DNA from: Arthrobacter sp. NicSoilB8 | GTDB lineage: Bacteria; Actinomycetota; Actinomycetes; Actinomycetales; Micrococcaceae | Reading direction: 5' to 3' | DNA length: 64,000 bases | NCBI RefSeq assembly: GCF_019977355.1 | Contig: NZ_AP024655.1 | Location: 2,480,001-2,544,000 of the forward strand | Shown: piece by piece, positions 16,393 to 25,624 of the stretch | Numbering within the stretch: the stretch's first letter is position 1 | Layout: each line of letters starts with the position of its first letter | Position numbers and translations under genes: made by a program | Notes under the pieces: generated by a model | Seen by the model: only the letters and a program-made list of their open reading frames with translations | Database searches by the model: none | What the model was told of the DNA's origin: nothing

Positions 16393-17496
16393 ATGACATC
16401 CCTTCCTGTGCCCCCCGGTTCCGGCGCTCTCGACGACGGCGGCCGTCACCACGGCGAGTATAAGGTCCCGGGCGGCAAGCTCGTGGTCGCCGATTTCGAC
16501 GTCGTGGACGGTGTGCTGGCCCACGTCTCGCTCAGCGGGGACTTCTTCCTGGAACCGGACGAGGCGCTGCCGGAGATCAACCGGGCGCTCACCGGGCTGC
16601 CGGCGGATTCGAGTGCCGCCGACATCGCGGCCGCCGTGGCGGCGGCCCTGCCCGAAGGCGCGGTGCTGTTCGGTTTTTCGGCCGACGCCGTTGCGCTCAC
16701 CGTCCGCCGCGCCCTGGCGAAGGCCACCGGCTGGGCGGACCACCACTGGAACATCATCGCCCCGTCCGTCCTGCCCACCCACGTCAACGTCGCCCTGGAC
16801 GAGGTCCTGACCGAGGAAGTCGGCGCCGGCCGGCGCAACCCCACGCTGCGGTTCTGGGACTGGGAAGAGCCCTCGGTGGTGATCGGCAGCTTCCAGTCGG
16901 TCCGCAATGAACTCCACCCCGCGGGCGTGGCCCGGCACGGCATCAGCGTGGTCCGCCGGATCAGCGGCGGGGGAGCGATGTTCATGGAGGCCGGCAACTG
17001 CATCACCTATTCGCTGTACCTCCCGCAGACCCTCGTGGACGGCATCAGCTTCGCGGACTCGTACACTTTCCTCGACGCCTGGGTGATGGCGGCCCTGGAA
17101 AAGGTCGGGATCAGCGCCTTTTATGTGCCGCTCAACGACATCGCCACGGAACACGGCAAGATCGGCGGGGCGGCCCAGAAACGGCTCGCCAACGGCGGCA
17201 TGCTGCACCACGTCACCATGAGCTACGACATCGACGCCGACAAAATGGTGGAGGTGCTGCGGATCGGCCAGGAGAAACTCTCAGACAAGGGCACCAGGAG
17301 CGCCAAGAAACGCGTGGACCCGCTCCGCCGCCAGACCGGGATGCCCCGCGCCGACATCGTCGCGGCCATGATGGACGTCTTCACCGAACGCTACGGGGCC
17401 ACGCCCTCCGAACTCACCGACGCCGAGCTGGAGGCCGCCGGCCGCCGCGTGCAGACCAAGTTCGGCACCGCGGAGTGGCTGCACCGGGTTCCTTAG
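16393..17496 (+). CDS. lplA: Lipoate-protein ligase A family, with accessory domain at the N terminus
   Basis: 367 residues from the ATG at 16393; an in-frame ATG at 16384 is the alternative. The first ~100 residues (KVPGGKLVVADFDVVDG, LSGDFFLEPDEAL) are the lipoate-ligase accessory domain that E. coli LplA carries at its C terminus. The catalytic domain follows: RFWDWEEPSVVIG, RRISGGGAMFMEAGN with the SGGGA loop, and HGKIGGAAQKR with the catalytic lysine. It attaches lipoate or octanoate to E2/GcvH proteins. The domain order is therefore reversed relative to the textbook enzyme. The stop is followed by tandem repeats of the 3' end. Confidence 0.85.
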   Translation: MTSLPVPPGSGALDDGGRHHGEYKVPGGKLVVADFDVVDGVLAHVSLSGDFFLEPDEALPEINRALTGLPADSSAADIAAAVAAALPEGAVLFGFSADAVALTVRRALAKATGWADHHWNIIAPSVLPTHVNVALDEVLTEEVGAGRRNPTLRFWDWEEPSVVIGSFQSVRNELHPAGVARHGISVVRRISGGGAMFMEAGNCITYSLYLPQTLVDGISFADSYTFLDAWVMAALEKVGISAFYVPLNDIATEHGKIGGAAQKRLANGGMLHHVTMSYDIDADKMVEVLRIGQEKLSDKGTRSAKKRVDPLRRQTGMPRADIVAAMMDVFTERYGATPSELTDAELEAAGRRVQTKFGTAEWLHRVP

Positions 17497-17587
17497 CAAG
17501 GGGTTCCCTAGCAGGGGGTTCCGTAACAACAACCGGTTCCGTAATGACCCGTTCCCTGACACCGGCCCCCGGCAGCGTGTTCCGTAA
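17487..17587 (+). repeat. Tandem duplications of the lplA 3' end, each with a stop codon
   Basis: The lplA end GGTTCCTTAG recurs as GGTTCCCTAG (17502), GGTTCCGTAA (17517 and 17535) and GTTCCCTGA (17551), with a last GTTCCGTAA at 17579. The first five copies are spaced 15, 15, 18 and 15 bases, so they stay in the lplA frame and each supplies another stop. The region separates lplA from the convergent pepN. Confidence 0.8.
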
Positions 17588-17621
17588 AGACCGGTGCTCG
17601 TGACGTCCGGCCCCCGATCCC

Positions 17622-20249
17622 CTAGGCCGCGAGGGCCTGTGCCGTCAGCGCCTGTGCCGTGAGGGCGCGGTGCAGGTGGCTGCGCTGTTCGATGATGATG
17701 CGGCGCAGGGCGCGCGGCGCGTCCGCGTGGGCCGCGAGCCAGTCATCGGTGCGGATGATCACGGCGTGGGTCTCGGGTGTTCCGCCGTGGCCGTCGAGGT
17801 CCTGTCCCGCAGGGTAGAAGCCGCGGACAATCCGGCTGGCGATCTCAATGCTGCGGTCCGCCCAAACTTGCTCGAGGCACTCGAAGTACGGGTCGATGAA
17901 TTCGGCGAGCAGCGACGCCGCGCCCGTGTTGAACCCGGCGATGGTGGCACTCAGGAGCTGGTTGGACAGCCCCGTGCCGTGCACGGCGGCCTCCCACGCC
18001 GCCGCCTTGACGGACGGCTCGGGCCGGGCCGCGAGGGCCGTGGCATGCCCGGACTTGCCCGCCGCCGTATTGTCCCGCGTCAGCTCCTGGTCCAGCTGCT
18101 CCTGCGAGGCCTGGCCGTGGGCGGCCAGGGCGTGCCAGAAGTTCCAGCGCAATTCGGCGTCCACGGCGAGGCCCTCGATCACCGTGCTGCCGTCCAGCAT
18201 GCCCCGGAGGAGGTCGAGCCGGCCGGCATCGTACCGGCTGGTCGCGGCGAGGGTGCGGGCCCAGGCCAATTGCTGGTCGGATCCCGGCGCTGCCGCCTGC
18301 AGCTGTTCGGCCGCGGCACTAAGGAAGCCGCCGCGCACCGCGTCCCGCTGCCCGCGGGGCACGTACCGCTCGACCGCCGTCGAGGCGTTGCCCAGCACGT
18401 TGAGCAGGACGCCGATTCCCGGTTCGGCGGGCCCGAAGCTTTGGACGGCGTCGACATACAGGGAGGCCGGTGTGACGGCGTCGCGCGCCGAGTCCCACAG
18501 CGCCGTCCAGCACAGGGCCCGCGCCATGGGGTCGCTGAGCTTGTCCAGGGACTTGCGCACGGTGGCCTCGGAGTGCGGATCCAGCCGGACCTTGGCGTAG
18601 CTGAGGTCGTCGTCGTTGACCAGCAGCAAGGCAGGCAGCGCCTTTCCAGCGAGGGCGGTGACCTCGGTCCGGGCGCCGCCAAGATCTGTCTCAACGCTGT
18701 CCGTGCGGACCAGGGCGCCGGCGTCGTCGAAGTTGTAGAGGCCGATCCGCAGCCGGTGCGGGCGGGGCTCCTGCCGGCCGGTGGCGGGATCCACGGCGTC
18801 CTGCAGGACCGCGACGGAACCGAGCGTGTCACCGGACTCCGTGATCTCGCAGGTCAGGGTCGAGATGCCGGAGGTCTGGAGCCATTGACGGGCCCACTCG
18901 GCGAGGTCGCGGCCGGATGCCTCGCTCAGCGCCGCCAGGAGGTTGGCGAGTGTGGTGTTGCCGTAGGCGTGGTCGCGGAAGTACCGGCGGGACCCGGCAA
19001 TGAAGGCCTCGAAGCCGACGTAGGCGACGAGCTGCTTGAGCACCGAGGCGCCCTTGGCGTACGTGATGCCGTCGAAGTTCTGCTTCGCGGCCTCCAGGTC
19101 CGGGATGTCAGCGACGATCGGGTGGGTGGTGGGGAGCTGGTCCTGGACATAGGCCCACGCCTTGCGGTTGTTGGCGAAGTTCACCCAGGCCGTGTCCCAG
19201 TCCGTGGTCCGGTCCACGCCGAGGGTGCCCATGTAGTCCGCGAAGGATTCCTTGAGCCACAAGTCATCCCACCACTTCATGGTGACGAGGTCGCCGAACC
19301 ACATGTGCGCCATTTCATGCAGGAGGGTGTTGGCGCGGGCCTGGTACTGCGAATCGGCGGCGCGGGAGGTGAAGACATAGCTTTCGGTGAAGGTCACGAG
19401 GCCCGGGTTTTCCATGGCGCCGAGGTTGTACTCAGGCACGAACGCCTGCTCGTATTTGCCCCACGGGTAGGGGAAATCGAAGAGCTCGTTGAAGAAGGAC
19501 AGCCCGTTCCTGGTGAGCCGGAAGAGTGCCTCGGCGTCGAAGGAGGCGGCCATGGAGGCGCGGCAGTACAGTGCCAGCGGCACGTGAAGGGCCGTGCCGT
19601 CGCCCAGCGTGCCGTGCCAGGCGTCCTCGGCCTTGAAATAGGGTCCGGCGAGGACGGTGGTGATGTAGGTGGACATCGCCTTGGTGGGGGCGAAGTCCCA
19701 GCGGCTCGTGGCCGGATCGCTCGTTAGCTGGGTCCGCAGGACCTCGGTGCCGTTGGAGGAGACCTCCCAGTCCGAGGGCGCCATGACGTGGAACGTGAAC
19801 TCGGCCTTCAGATCGGGCTGCTCGAAATTCGCGAATACGCGCCGGGCGTCGGCGGGTTCGTACTGCGTGTAGAGGTAGCACTGCCCGTCGGCGGGGTCGA
19901 CGAAACGGTGCATGCCCTCACCGGACGTGCTGTAGAGGGCGGTCCCGGTGATGGTGACCTGGTTTTCCGGCTGCAGGTTCTCCAGCCGGATCCGGGAGCC
20001 GTCCACGACGTCGGAGACGGCAAGGCCTTTGCCGTTGAGGAAGACGCTGTGCACGCTGCCCGCGATGAAGTCCACGAAGGTCGACGCCCCGGGCTCGCTG
20101 GCCGAAAACGTGATGACGCTGCGGCTCGTGTAGCCGGCAACATTCGGGTCTGCCGCCTCACGGACGTCAAGGGAGACGTCGTAGCTGTGCGTGGTGATGA
20201 GGGCGGCGCGGGCCGCGGCCTCGTCGCGGCTCAGATTCTGATTCGACAC
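17622..20249 (-). CDS. pepN: Aminopeptidase N (M1 family)
   Basis: 875 residues from GTG at 20249. It has the exopeptidase motif GAMEN (LGAMENPGLVTF), the zinc site HEMAHMWFGDLV at about residue 310 and the downstream WLKESFADYMG carrying the third zinc ligand. A C-terminal ERAP1-like helical domain completes the family's usual length. It trims N-terminal residues from peptides in the cytosol. The extreme C terminus is a short repeat (ALTAQALTAQALAA). It converges on lplA and stands alone. Confidence 0.93.
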   Translation of the reverse strand: MSNQNLSRDEAAARAALITTHSYDVSLDVREAADPNVAGYTSRSVITFSASEPGASTFVDFIAGSVHSVFLNGKGLAVSDVVDGSRIRLENLQPENQVTITGTALYSTSGEGMHRFVDPADGQCYLYTQYEPADARRVFANFEQPDLKAEFTFHVMAPSDWEVSSNGTEVLRTQLTSDPATSRWDFAPTKAMSTYITTVLAGPYFKAEDAWHGTLGDGTALHVPLALYCRASMAASFDAEALFRLTRNGLSFFNELFDFPYPWGKYEQAFVPEYNLGAMENPGLVTFTESYVFTSRAADSQYQARANTLLHEMAHMWFGDLVTMKWWDDLWLKESFADYMGTLGVDRTTDWDTAWVNFANNRKAWAYVQDQLPTTHPIVADIPDLEAAKQNFDGITYAKGASVLKQLVAYVGFEAFIAGSRRYFRDHAYGNTTLANLLAALSEASGRDLAEWARQWLQTSGISTLTCEITESGDTLGSVAVLQDAVDPATGRQEPRPHRLRIGLYNFDDAGALVRTDSVETDLGGARTEVTALAGKALPALLLVNDDDLSYAKVRLDPHSEATVRKSLDKLSDPMARALCWTALWDSARDAVTPASLYVDAVQSFGPAEPGIGVLLNVLGNASTAVERYVPRGQRDAVRGGFLSAAAEQLQAAAPGSDQQLAWARTLAATSRYDAGRLDLLRGMLDGSTVIEGLAVDAELRWNFWHALAAHGQASQEQLDQELTRDNTAAGKSGHATALAARPEPSVKAAAWEAAVHGTGLSNQLLSATIAGFNTGAASLLAEFIDPYFECLEQVWADRSIEIASRIVRGFYPAGQDLDGHGGTPETHAVIIRTDDWLAAHADAPRALRRIIIEQRSHLHRALTAQALTAQALAA

Positions 20250-20332
20250 CCAGCTATCTAATCACGGGAGCCTGTGTGCCGGATCACGCCGCGGGTGCGT
20301 CAGATGGCGGCGGGTCACGAAATGCAGGAGGA

Positions 20333-21343
20333 TCACGACGGCGGGAACATCAGGAATGCGGCGGCGAGGCCCAGCAGGGCGATCAGGAGCCAGGACGCGA
20401 GCGCGGCCAGCAGCGCGCGGGCGCCGGTGTGGAGGAGCTGTCCGACGCGGACGGCTGAGCCCAGCCCGAACAGGGCCATGCCCAGCAGTGCGTCCTGGAG
20501 GGCGGCGGCCGCGTCCAGGATCCCGGGGGAGAGCCAGCCGGTGGTGCGGAGGCCCGCCAGGGCCACAAAGCCGATCACGAACAGCGGGACCACCGGCGGG
20601 CGCGCGGCACCGTCGGCCACGGTGCCCAGCCGGTGGTGGAACCCCGCGGCGGCGACCACCGGGGCCAGCAGGATCACGCGGGAGAGCTTGACGACGACGG
20701 CGACCGCCAGAGCCGTGGCGCCCGCGGTCTGGGCGGTGGCGACCACCTGCCCGACGTCGTGCACCGAGGCGCCGGTCCACGCCCCGAAAACCTCCGCACC
20801 GAGGCCCAGGGGCCGCGCCAGCAGGGGCAACACCCCGATCGCCAGCGTCCCGCACAGCGTCACGAGCGCCACCGGCAGCACCGTCTCCTCGTGACGGATC
20901 CGGCGCACGGCGGCCATCGCCCCGATCGCGGATGCCCCGCAAATAGCGAACCCGGTGGCCACCAGGAGCGATACGCGGGGCGGAATCCCGAAGAGCCTGC
21001 TGATCCCGTAGGTGCCTGCGAAGGCCGCCAGCACCACGGCCGCGATCAGCAGCAGCGCAGCCCAGCCGAGGCCCAGCACATCGCCGAGGCTGACCTTCAG
21101 GCCCAGCACCACGATCCCGGCCCGCATCAGGTGCTTGCCGGCGAAGTCGAGGCCGGGACGCGCCGGCCCCGCGGTCCAGTCCGCGACCCCCGGCAGGTTG
21201 GCCGCCAGGAGCCCGAGGAGCACGGCAACGGTCATGGCCGGTATCGCCGGGAGCATCAGGTGGACGCCGACGGCGGCGGCAACGGCCGCTGCGGCGCCTA
21301 GCAGGCCTGGCGCGGCCGCGGCCGCGGATCTGGTGGGGGGCAC
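20333..21343 (-). CDS. YeiH/YadS-family putative sulfate/anion exporter
   Basis: About 336 residues from GTG at 21343. The frame continues to 21430, but the extra part is not hydrophobic. About ten membrane segments carry the family signatures GLDFAGKHLMRAGIVVLGLK, VATGFAICGASAIGA and TGASVHDVGQVVA. Family members (Cons_hypoth698/YeiH) are annotated as putative sulfate exporters, but direct biochemical proof is limited. It is a single gene, divergent from the ATP-grasp operon. Confidence 0.8.
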   Translation of the reverse strand: MPPTRSAAAAAPGLLGAAAAVAAAVGVHLMLPAIPAMTVAVLLGLLAANLPGVADWTAGPARPGLDFAGKHLMRAGIVVLGLKVSLGDVLGLGWAALLLIAAVVLAAFAGTYGISRLFGIPPRVSLLVATGFAICGASAIGAMAAVRRIRHEETVLPVALVTLCGTLAIGVLPLLARPLGLGAEVFGAWTGASVHDVGQVVATAQTAGATALAVAVVVKLSRVILLAPVVAAAGFHHRLGTVADGAARPPVVPLFVIGFVALAGLRTTGWLSPGILDAAAALQDALLGMALFGLGSAVRVGQLLHTGARALLAALASWLLIALLGLAAAFLMFPPS

Positions 21344-21488
21344 GCCCCTACATTGCCGTACCCGGACGGAAAACCAGTAACTGTGGCAGCCCCGGCTCGC
21401 GGCCTGCAGGCCCGGCGGGCCGGCCGACACGGCGCGGCCGGCGGTGCCCGGCCAGCGGCGCGGAGCGCGTCGCGGGCCACCGAAATGA

Positions 21489-21501
21489 TTTCGTAACGAA
21501 A
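21489..21501. promoter_or_regulatory. Small palindrome in the promoter of the ATP-grasp operon
   Basis: TTTCGTAACGAAA has 5-base arms with a TAA spacer and lies 19 bases before the ATP-grasp start. It is AT-rich compared with its surroundings. It could be an operator or part of the core promoter, and it is unassigned. Confidence 0.35.
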
Positions 21502-21520
21502 AAGTGGTTGGCTTGTCACC

Positions 21521-23116
21521 ATGTCTGACCTATTCCAGGATTACTCCGAGGCTGCCGGCCGTACCGGCGCCTACGACGAGATGTTTGCCCCCGGCCAGCA
21601 GGCCCGGAAGTCCTACGGGCAGGTGGCCTTGGCCCTGCGTGAACTCTCGCTGGCCGACGTCAGCGCCCGCGCCGATTCGATGGCCCGGACCTTCCTGGAC
21701 CGCGGTGTCACCTTCGACTTCGCGGGCGAGGAACGGCCCTTCCCCCTGGATATCGTTCCCCGCGTGATCCCCGCCGAGGAATGGAGCGTCCTGGAGCGCG
21801 GCGTGGCGCAACGCGTGCGCGCCCTTGAAGCCTTCCTCAACGACGTCTACGACAAAATGACGGTGGTGTCCGACGGCGTCATCCCGCGCCAGCTCGTCAC
21901 CACAAGCGCCCACTTCCACCGCCAGGTGCACGGCTTTGAACCCGCCGGCGGCGTCCGGGTCCACATTTCCGGGATCGACGTCGTCCGGGACGCCGCGGGC
22001 ACCTTCCGCGTCCTCGAGGACAACGTGCGCGTGCCCTCGGGCGTCAGCTACGTGCTCGAGAACCGCAGGGCCATGGCCAAGGGCCTGCCCGAGGCCTTCG
22101 GCCAGCAGCTCATTCGCCCGGTTGAGGAGTACCCGCGCCGGCTCTTGTCCGCGCTGCGCAAGACCGCGCCCGCCGGCGTCGACGATCCCACCGTGGTGGT
22201 CCTGACCCCCGGCGTCTTCAACAGCGCCTACTTTGAGCACACCCTGCTCGCCGGGCTCATGGGCGTCGAGCTCGTCGAGGGCCGCGACCTCATCTGCCGC
22301 GGCAACCGGGTCTATATGCGCACCACGGCAGGCGAGCAGCGCGTCGATGTCATCTACAAGCGCATTGACGATGAGTTCCTTGACCCCCTGCAGTTCCGGG
22401 CCGATTCCATGCTCGGCTGCCCGGGCCTGGTCAACGCGGCCCGCGCCGGGGGCGTCACCATAGCCAACGCGGTGGGCAACGGCGTCGCCGACGACAAGCT
22501 CGTCTACAGCTACGTCCCGGACCTGATCCGGTACTACCTCAGTGAAGAGCCCCTGATCGCCAACGTGGACACGTTCCGGCTGGAGGAGAAGGAAGCCCGG
22601 GAACACGTCCTGGACCGCCTCGACGAGCTTGTGGTCAAGCCCGTCGACGGCTCCGGCGGCAAGGGCCTCGTGATCGGCCCCGACGCGTCCAAGGACGAAC
22701 TCGAAGCCCTGCGCAAGCGGGTCATCGCGGACCCCCGCGGGTGGATTGCGCAGCCGGTGCTGCAGCTGTCCACGGTGCCCACCCTCAGCGGCGACAAGTT
22801 CGGCCCCCGGCACGTGGACCTGCGCCCGTTCGCGGTCAACGACGGCGAGGACGTCTGGGTTCTCCCGGGCGGCCTCACCCGGGTGGCCCTTAAGGAGGGC
22901 TCGCTGATCGTCAATTCGAGCCAGGGCGGCGGCTCCAAGGACACCTGGGTCCTGGCCGATTCGCCGCAGGTTCCGGTCGAGGTCATCCCGCGGCCCACGA
23001 TCGCGGTCCGCGAGCGGGTCTCGGTCTGGCCCGTGGAGAGTAACTGGCGTGACAGCCAGAAAGAGCAGCAGCAGCAACAGATTTCTGACGCGAAGGAGGT
23101 AACCGCGAATGCTTAG
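21521..23116 (+). CDS. Circularly permuted ATP-grasp type 2 protein (DUF404/DUF407)
   Basis: 531 residues. The permuted ATP-grasp fold is marked by RVLEDNVRVPSGVSYVLENR, VVVLTPGVFNSAYFEH, DVIYKRIDDEFLDP, VVKPVDGSGGKGLVIGP and PRHVDLRPFAVN. ATP-grasp enzymes join a carboxylate to an amine or thiol through an acyl phosphate. The family's substrate is unknown. It is first in an operon with an alpha-E protein (8-base overlap) and a transglutaminase-like protein. The same trio exists in M. tuberculosis as Rv2411c-Rv2410c-Rv2409c. A short glutamine-rich tail (QKEQQQQQ) ends the protein. Confidence 0.87.
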   Translation: MSDLFQDYSEAAGRTGAYDEMFAPGQQARKSYGQVALALRELSLADVSARADSMARTFLDRGVTFDFAGEERPFPLDIVPRVIPAEEWSVLERGVAQRVRALEAFLNDVYDKMTVVSDGVIPRQLVTTSAHFHRQVHGFEPAGGVRVHISGIDVVRDAAGTFRVLEDNVRVPSGVSYVLENRRAMAKGLPEAFGQQLIRPVEEYPRRLLSALRKTAPAGVDDPTVVVLTPGVFNSAYFEHTLLAGLMGVELVEGRDLICRGNRVYMRTTAGEQRVDVIYKRIDDEFLDPLQFRADSMLGCPGLVNAARAGGVTIANAVGNGVADDKLVYSYVPDLIRYYLSEEPLIANVDTFRLEEKEAREHVLDRLDELVVKPVDGSGGKGLVIGPDASKDELEALRKRVIADPRGWIAQPVLQLSTVPTLSGDKFGPRHVDLRPFAVNDGEDVWVLPGGLTRVALKEGSLIVNSSQGGGSKDTWVLADSPQVPVEVIPRPTIAVRERVSVWPVESNWRDSQKEQQQQQISDAKEVTANA

Positions 23117-24035
23117 CCGTATTGCCGAGTCACTGTTTTGGATCGGCCGCTACGTGGAACGGGCCGACGGCACAGCGAGGATCCTCGATGTCCACCTGGA
23201 ACGGCTCAATCACCTGCCCATGGCGGAGCAGCGCAGCGTCGCGCAGGAACTCCTCGCCGTCATGGGCGCGCGCGCCCAAAACGAGGATTTCGGCCTGCCC
23301 GAACTGCTCAACGCCCTCGCCTACGACAAGCAGAGCGCGACGTCGATTGCCGGCTCGCTCGGCGCGGCCCGGGAAAACGCCCGCCGTGCCCGGGAGACCG
23401 TCTCGTCCGGACTCTGGGAAAGCCTCAACACGACCTACTACGGGCTGAACCAGCACCGCAAGGACGTCGTGGGCACCTACCGGTTCTGCAACTGGGTCCT
23501 GGAGCGCACGGCCATGGTCAGCGGCCTGGCCGACACCACTGTCAGCCACGACGAAAGCTGGCTGTTCCTCGTCCTGGGCCGTTCCCTGGAGCGTGCCGAC
23601 ATGACGGCCCGCATGCTTTCCACGCGTGATGTCCTTTCGGCCGGCATGTCGTGGGTGAACATGCTCCGCTGCGCCGGCGCCTACGAATCCTTCCTGCGGA
23701 CCCGCCGGGCTGCCTTCGGCGACCAGCACGCAGCTGAATTCCTGCTCCTGGACCGGCTGTTTCCGCGGTCCATTGTGTACGCCCTGCGCGACGCTGACGA
23801 GTGCCTGGCGAAGCTTGACCCCTCAGCCCAGCGCGTCGGCTTCATCAACGACGCCCGCCGGATTGTCGGCCAGGCCCGCACCTTCCTGGAATTCCACCGC
23901 ACCGATGACCTGATGGCGGAGCTTCCGGAGCACATGGAACGTGTGCAAAAGGCGGTTTCGCAGGCCTCGGACGCCATTTCCCGTAAGTACTTCAATCAGG
24001 CAGACGAACTGGCCTGGGTGGGAGAAGTTTCATGA
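23109..24035 (+). CDS. Alpha-E domain protein
   Basis: 308 residues, all-helical in appearance, beginning MLSRIAESLFWIGRYVERAD, the diagnostic start of the alpha-E family. Other conserved points are NTTYYGLNQHRKD-type and SWLFLVLGRSLERADMTARML. No enzyme motif is known. It is always encoded with permuted ATP-grasp and transglutaminase genes, and is thought to be a partner or structural subunit of that system. It overlaps its neighbours by 8 bases upstream and 4 bases downstream, so the three proteins are probably made in fixed ratio. Confidence 0.87.
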   Translation: MLSRIAESLFWIGRYVERADGTARILDVHLERLNHLPMAEQRSVAQELLAVMGARAQNEDFGLPELLNALAYDKQSATSIAGSLGAARENARRARETVSSGLWESLNTTYYGLNQHRKDVVGTYRFCNWVLERTAMVSGLADTTVSHDESWLFLVLGRSLERADMTARMLSTRDVLSAGMSWVNMLRCAGAYESFLRTRRAAFGDQHAAEFLLLDRLFPRSIVYALRDADECLAKLDPSAQRVGFINDARRIVGQARTFLEFHRTDDLMAELPEHMERVQKAVSQASDAISRKYFNQADELAWVGEVS

Positions 24036-24883
24036 CCCGGCTCAAGATCGTCCACAAGACGGCGTACAAGTACAACAAGCGCGTCACCCTGTCCTACAAC
24101 GAGGCCCGGATGACCCCGCTGACGGACCCTCAGCAGGTGGTGCTGGAGTCCTCCATGAAGGTCTCGCCCTCGCAGGCGGCCCTGAGCAGCTACCGCGACT
24201 ACTGGGGCACGCGTGTGACGGCGTTCGACATGCAGATGCCGCACGACCACCTCGAGGTCCTGGCCACCACCACCGTTGAGGTGCACCGGGTCGAAAAGAT
24301 CGCGGCCGAGGCCGACATTGTCGGGTGGGACGTCCTGGCCGCCCCGGAGACGCTCAACCAGTTCAGCGACTGGATTCCGCAGTCCCAGCTCACCGGGCCC
24401 GGCTCAGAGGTGCTCGGCATTATCCCCGGCGTAGTCGAGGGAAAGACGCCGCACGAGGCCGCCATGGTCGTCTTTGACTGGATGCGCGGTGAAATGACGT
24501 ACATGAAGGGTTCCACCGGCGTCACCACCAACGCCGAGCAGGCCTGGAACCAGCGGCAAGGCGTGTGCCAGGACCTGGCGCACCTCGCCATCGGCTCGCT
24601 GCGCAGTTGCGGGATCCCGGCGCGCTACGTGTCCGGCTATCTGCACCCCCGCTCGACGGCGGACCTCGGCGAGGCGGTTGCCGGGCAGTCCCATGCCTGG
24701 CTTGAATGGTGGGACGGCGAATGGCGCAGCTGGGACCCGACCAACCACAAGCCGGCGGGGGACTTCCACGTCACCGTGGCCCGCGGCCGGGACTACCGCG
24801 ACGTGCCGCCGCTCAAGGGCATCCTGTCCGGCGGCGGGGGATCCGGCCTCACTGTCAGCGTCGAGATCACCCGCCTCGCCTAG
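24032..24883 (+). CDS. Transglutaminase-like cysteine protease/amidase-fold protein
   Basis: 283 residues. An N-terminal beta domain of the bacterial transglutaminase type is followed by the papain-like core with Cys179 (RQGVCQDLAHL), His221 (GQSHAWLEWW) and Asp235 (SWDPTNH), an intact catalytic triad. It has no signal peptide, so it should act in the cytosol. In context it may hydrolyse, or transfer, the amide product made by the ATP-grasp partner. This is inference from gene linkage, not from a known reaction. Confidence 0.87.
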   Translation: MTRLKIVHKTAYKYNKRVTLSYNEARMTPLTDPQQVVLESSMKVSPSQAALSSYRDYWGTRVTAFDMQMPHDHLEVLATTTVEVHRVEKIAAEADIVGWDVLAAPETLNQFSDWIPQSQLTGPGSEVLGIIPGVVEGKTPHEAAMVVFDWMRGEMTYMKGSTGVTTNAEQAWNQRQGVCQDLAHLAIGSLRSCGIPARYVSGYLHPRSTADLGEAVAGQSHAWLEWWDGEWRSWDPTNHKPAGDFHVTVARGRDYRDVPPLKGILSGGGGSGLTVSVEITRLA

Positions 24884-24969
24884 CCACCGCACCGCGGTGC
24901 GCTGGCAGGCCTGCCGGACCGCAGGCCCCGGGACCAGCCTATCTGCTAGCGCATGCGGTGTACTTGGGG

Positions 24970-25467
24970 CTATTCGAGGCCGGACCGGGTGGCGTCGTCC
25001 AGCGGCGTCCACCATGTCATCGGGGGCACCACCTTGAAGCGCCGGCCGGTGACGGTGTCCGGCGTGATCCGGACGAAATGCTCCTTCTTTCCGGCCTGCC
25101 ACGGGAACAGCAACAAGCCGACGGTGTCCATGACTTCCTCCGGGTTCTTCACCGGTGCGGCCTGGCCCTTGACCACGACGCTCCACGCGATCCCGGTATC
25201 CGCATCCACGCCGTCGGTTTCCACTGCCACCGGCGTGTCGCCGGTGGCCGCCTGCAGCTTGGTCCCCTCCGCGGTGCGGAACACCAGCGTCCCGTGGTCC
25301 ACCTTGTAATTGATGGGGAAGATATCCGGATGATCGTCCACCCAGACTGCCAGCCTGCCCACCGTGACGCTGCGCAACAGCCGCCAGCACTCGTGAGGCT
25401 CCAGATTTTCCACTGCGTGGGTTTGGTCCTTTGACTGGTTTCCGCCCGGGTTCGCGTCAGTACTCAT
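24970..25467 (-). CDS. Pyridoxamine 5'-phosphate oxidase-fold (PPOX) protein 1
   Basis: 165 residues from the ATG at 25467. The split-barrel PPOX family is recognised by SVTVGRLAVWVDDHPDIFPI, GTLVFRTAEGTKL and VKGQAAPV, with the C-terminal TGRRFKV block. Members bind flavin, F420 or heme and are often redox enzymes. The real ligand is unknown. About 40% of its core is visibly shared with the second PPOX protein at 29028-29495. It is divergent from the DevS-like kinase gene, and a putative DevR box lies 37 bases before its start. Confidence 0.82.
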   Translation of the reverse strand: MSTDANPGGNQSKDQTHAVENLEPHECWRLLRSVTVGRLAVWVDDHPDIFPINYKVDHGTLVFRTAEGTKLQAATGDTPVAVETDGVDADTGIAWSVVVKGQAAPVKNPEEVMDTVGLLLFPWQAGKKEHFVRITPDTVTGRRFKVVPPMTWWTPLDDATRSGLE

Positions 25468-25504
25468 GCCGGCCAGCGTACGGGGCCGGGGCCGGCGGCG
25501 GCTA

Positions 25505-25518
25505 GGGCAAAAGGTCCC
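25505..25518. promoter_or_regulatory. Putative DevR/DosR-type box between PPOX1 and devS
   Basis: GGGCAAAAGGTCCC on the plus strand (GGGACCTTTTGCCC on the minus). It lies 37 bases from the PPOX1 start codon and 106 from devS. Flanking bases GGCGGCTAGGGCAAAAG match the reverse complement of the sequence upstream of the universal stress gene (28381-28398) almost exactly. A weaker related half site GGGACCTTTCGAGC is at 25545. Confidence 0.5.
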
Positions 25519-25624
25519 AGACGCCGGATAAACTCCCAATTCCGGGGACCTTTCGAGCTGTTGGCGGTATTCTTGCATCAGGCCGTCAGCGTCGACGTGC
25601 GCCGGAGCGAGTGGGGGCAATGAC

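Noticed and set aside
17670..19727. 685-residue open frame on the plus strand
   Set aside because: It is antisense to pepN. The Arg/Gly/Val-rich composition without domains reflects high GC in the opposite strand.
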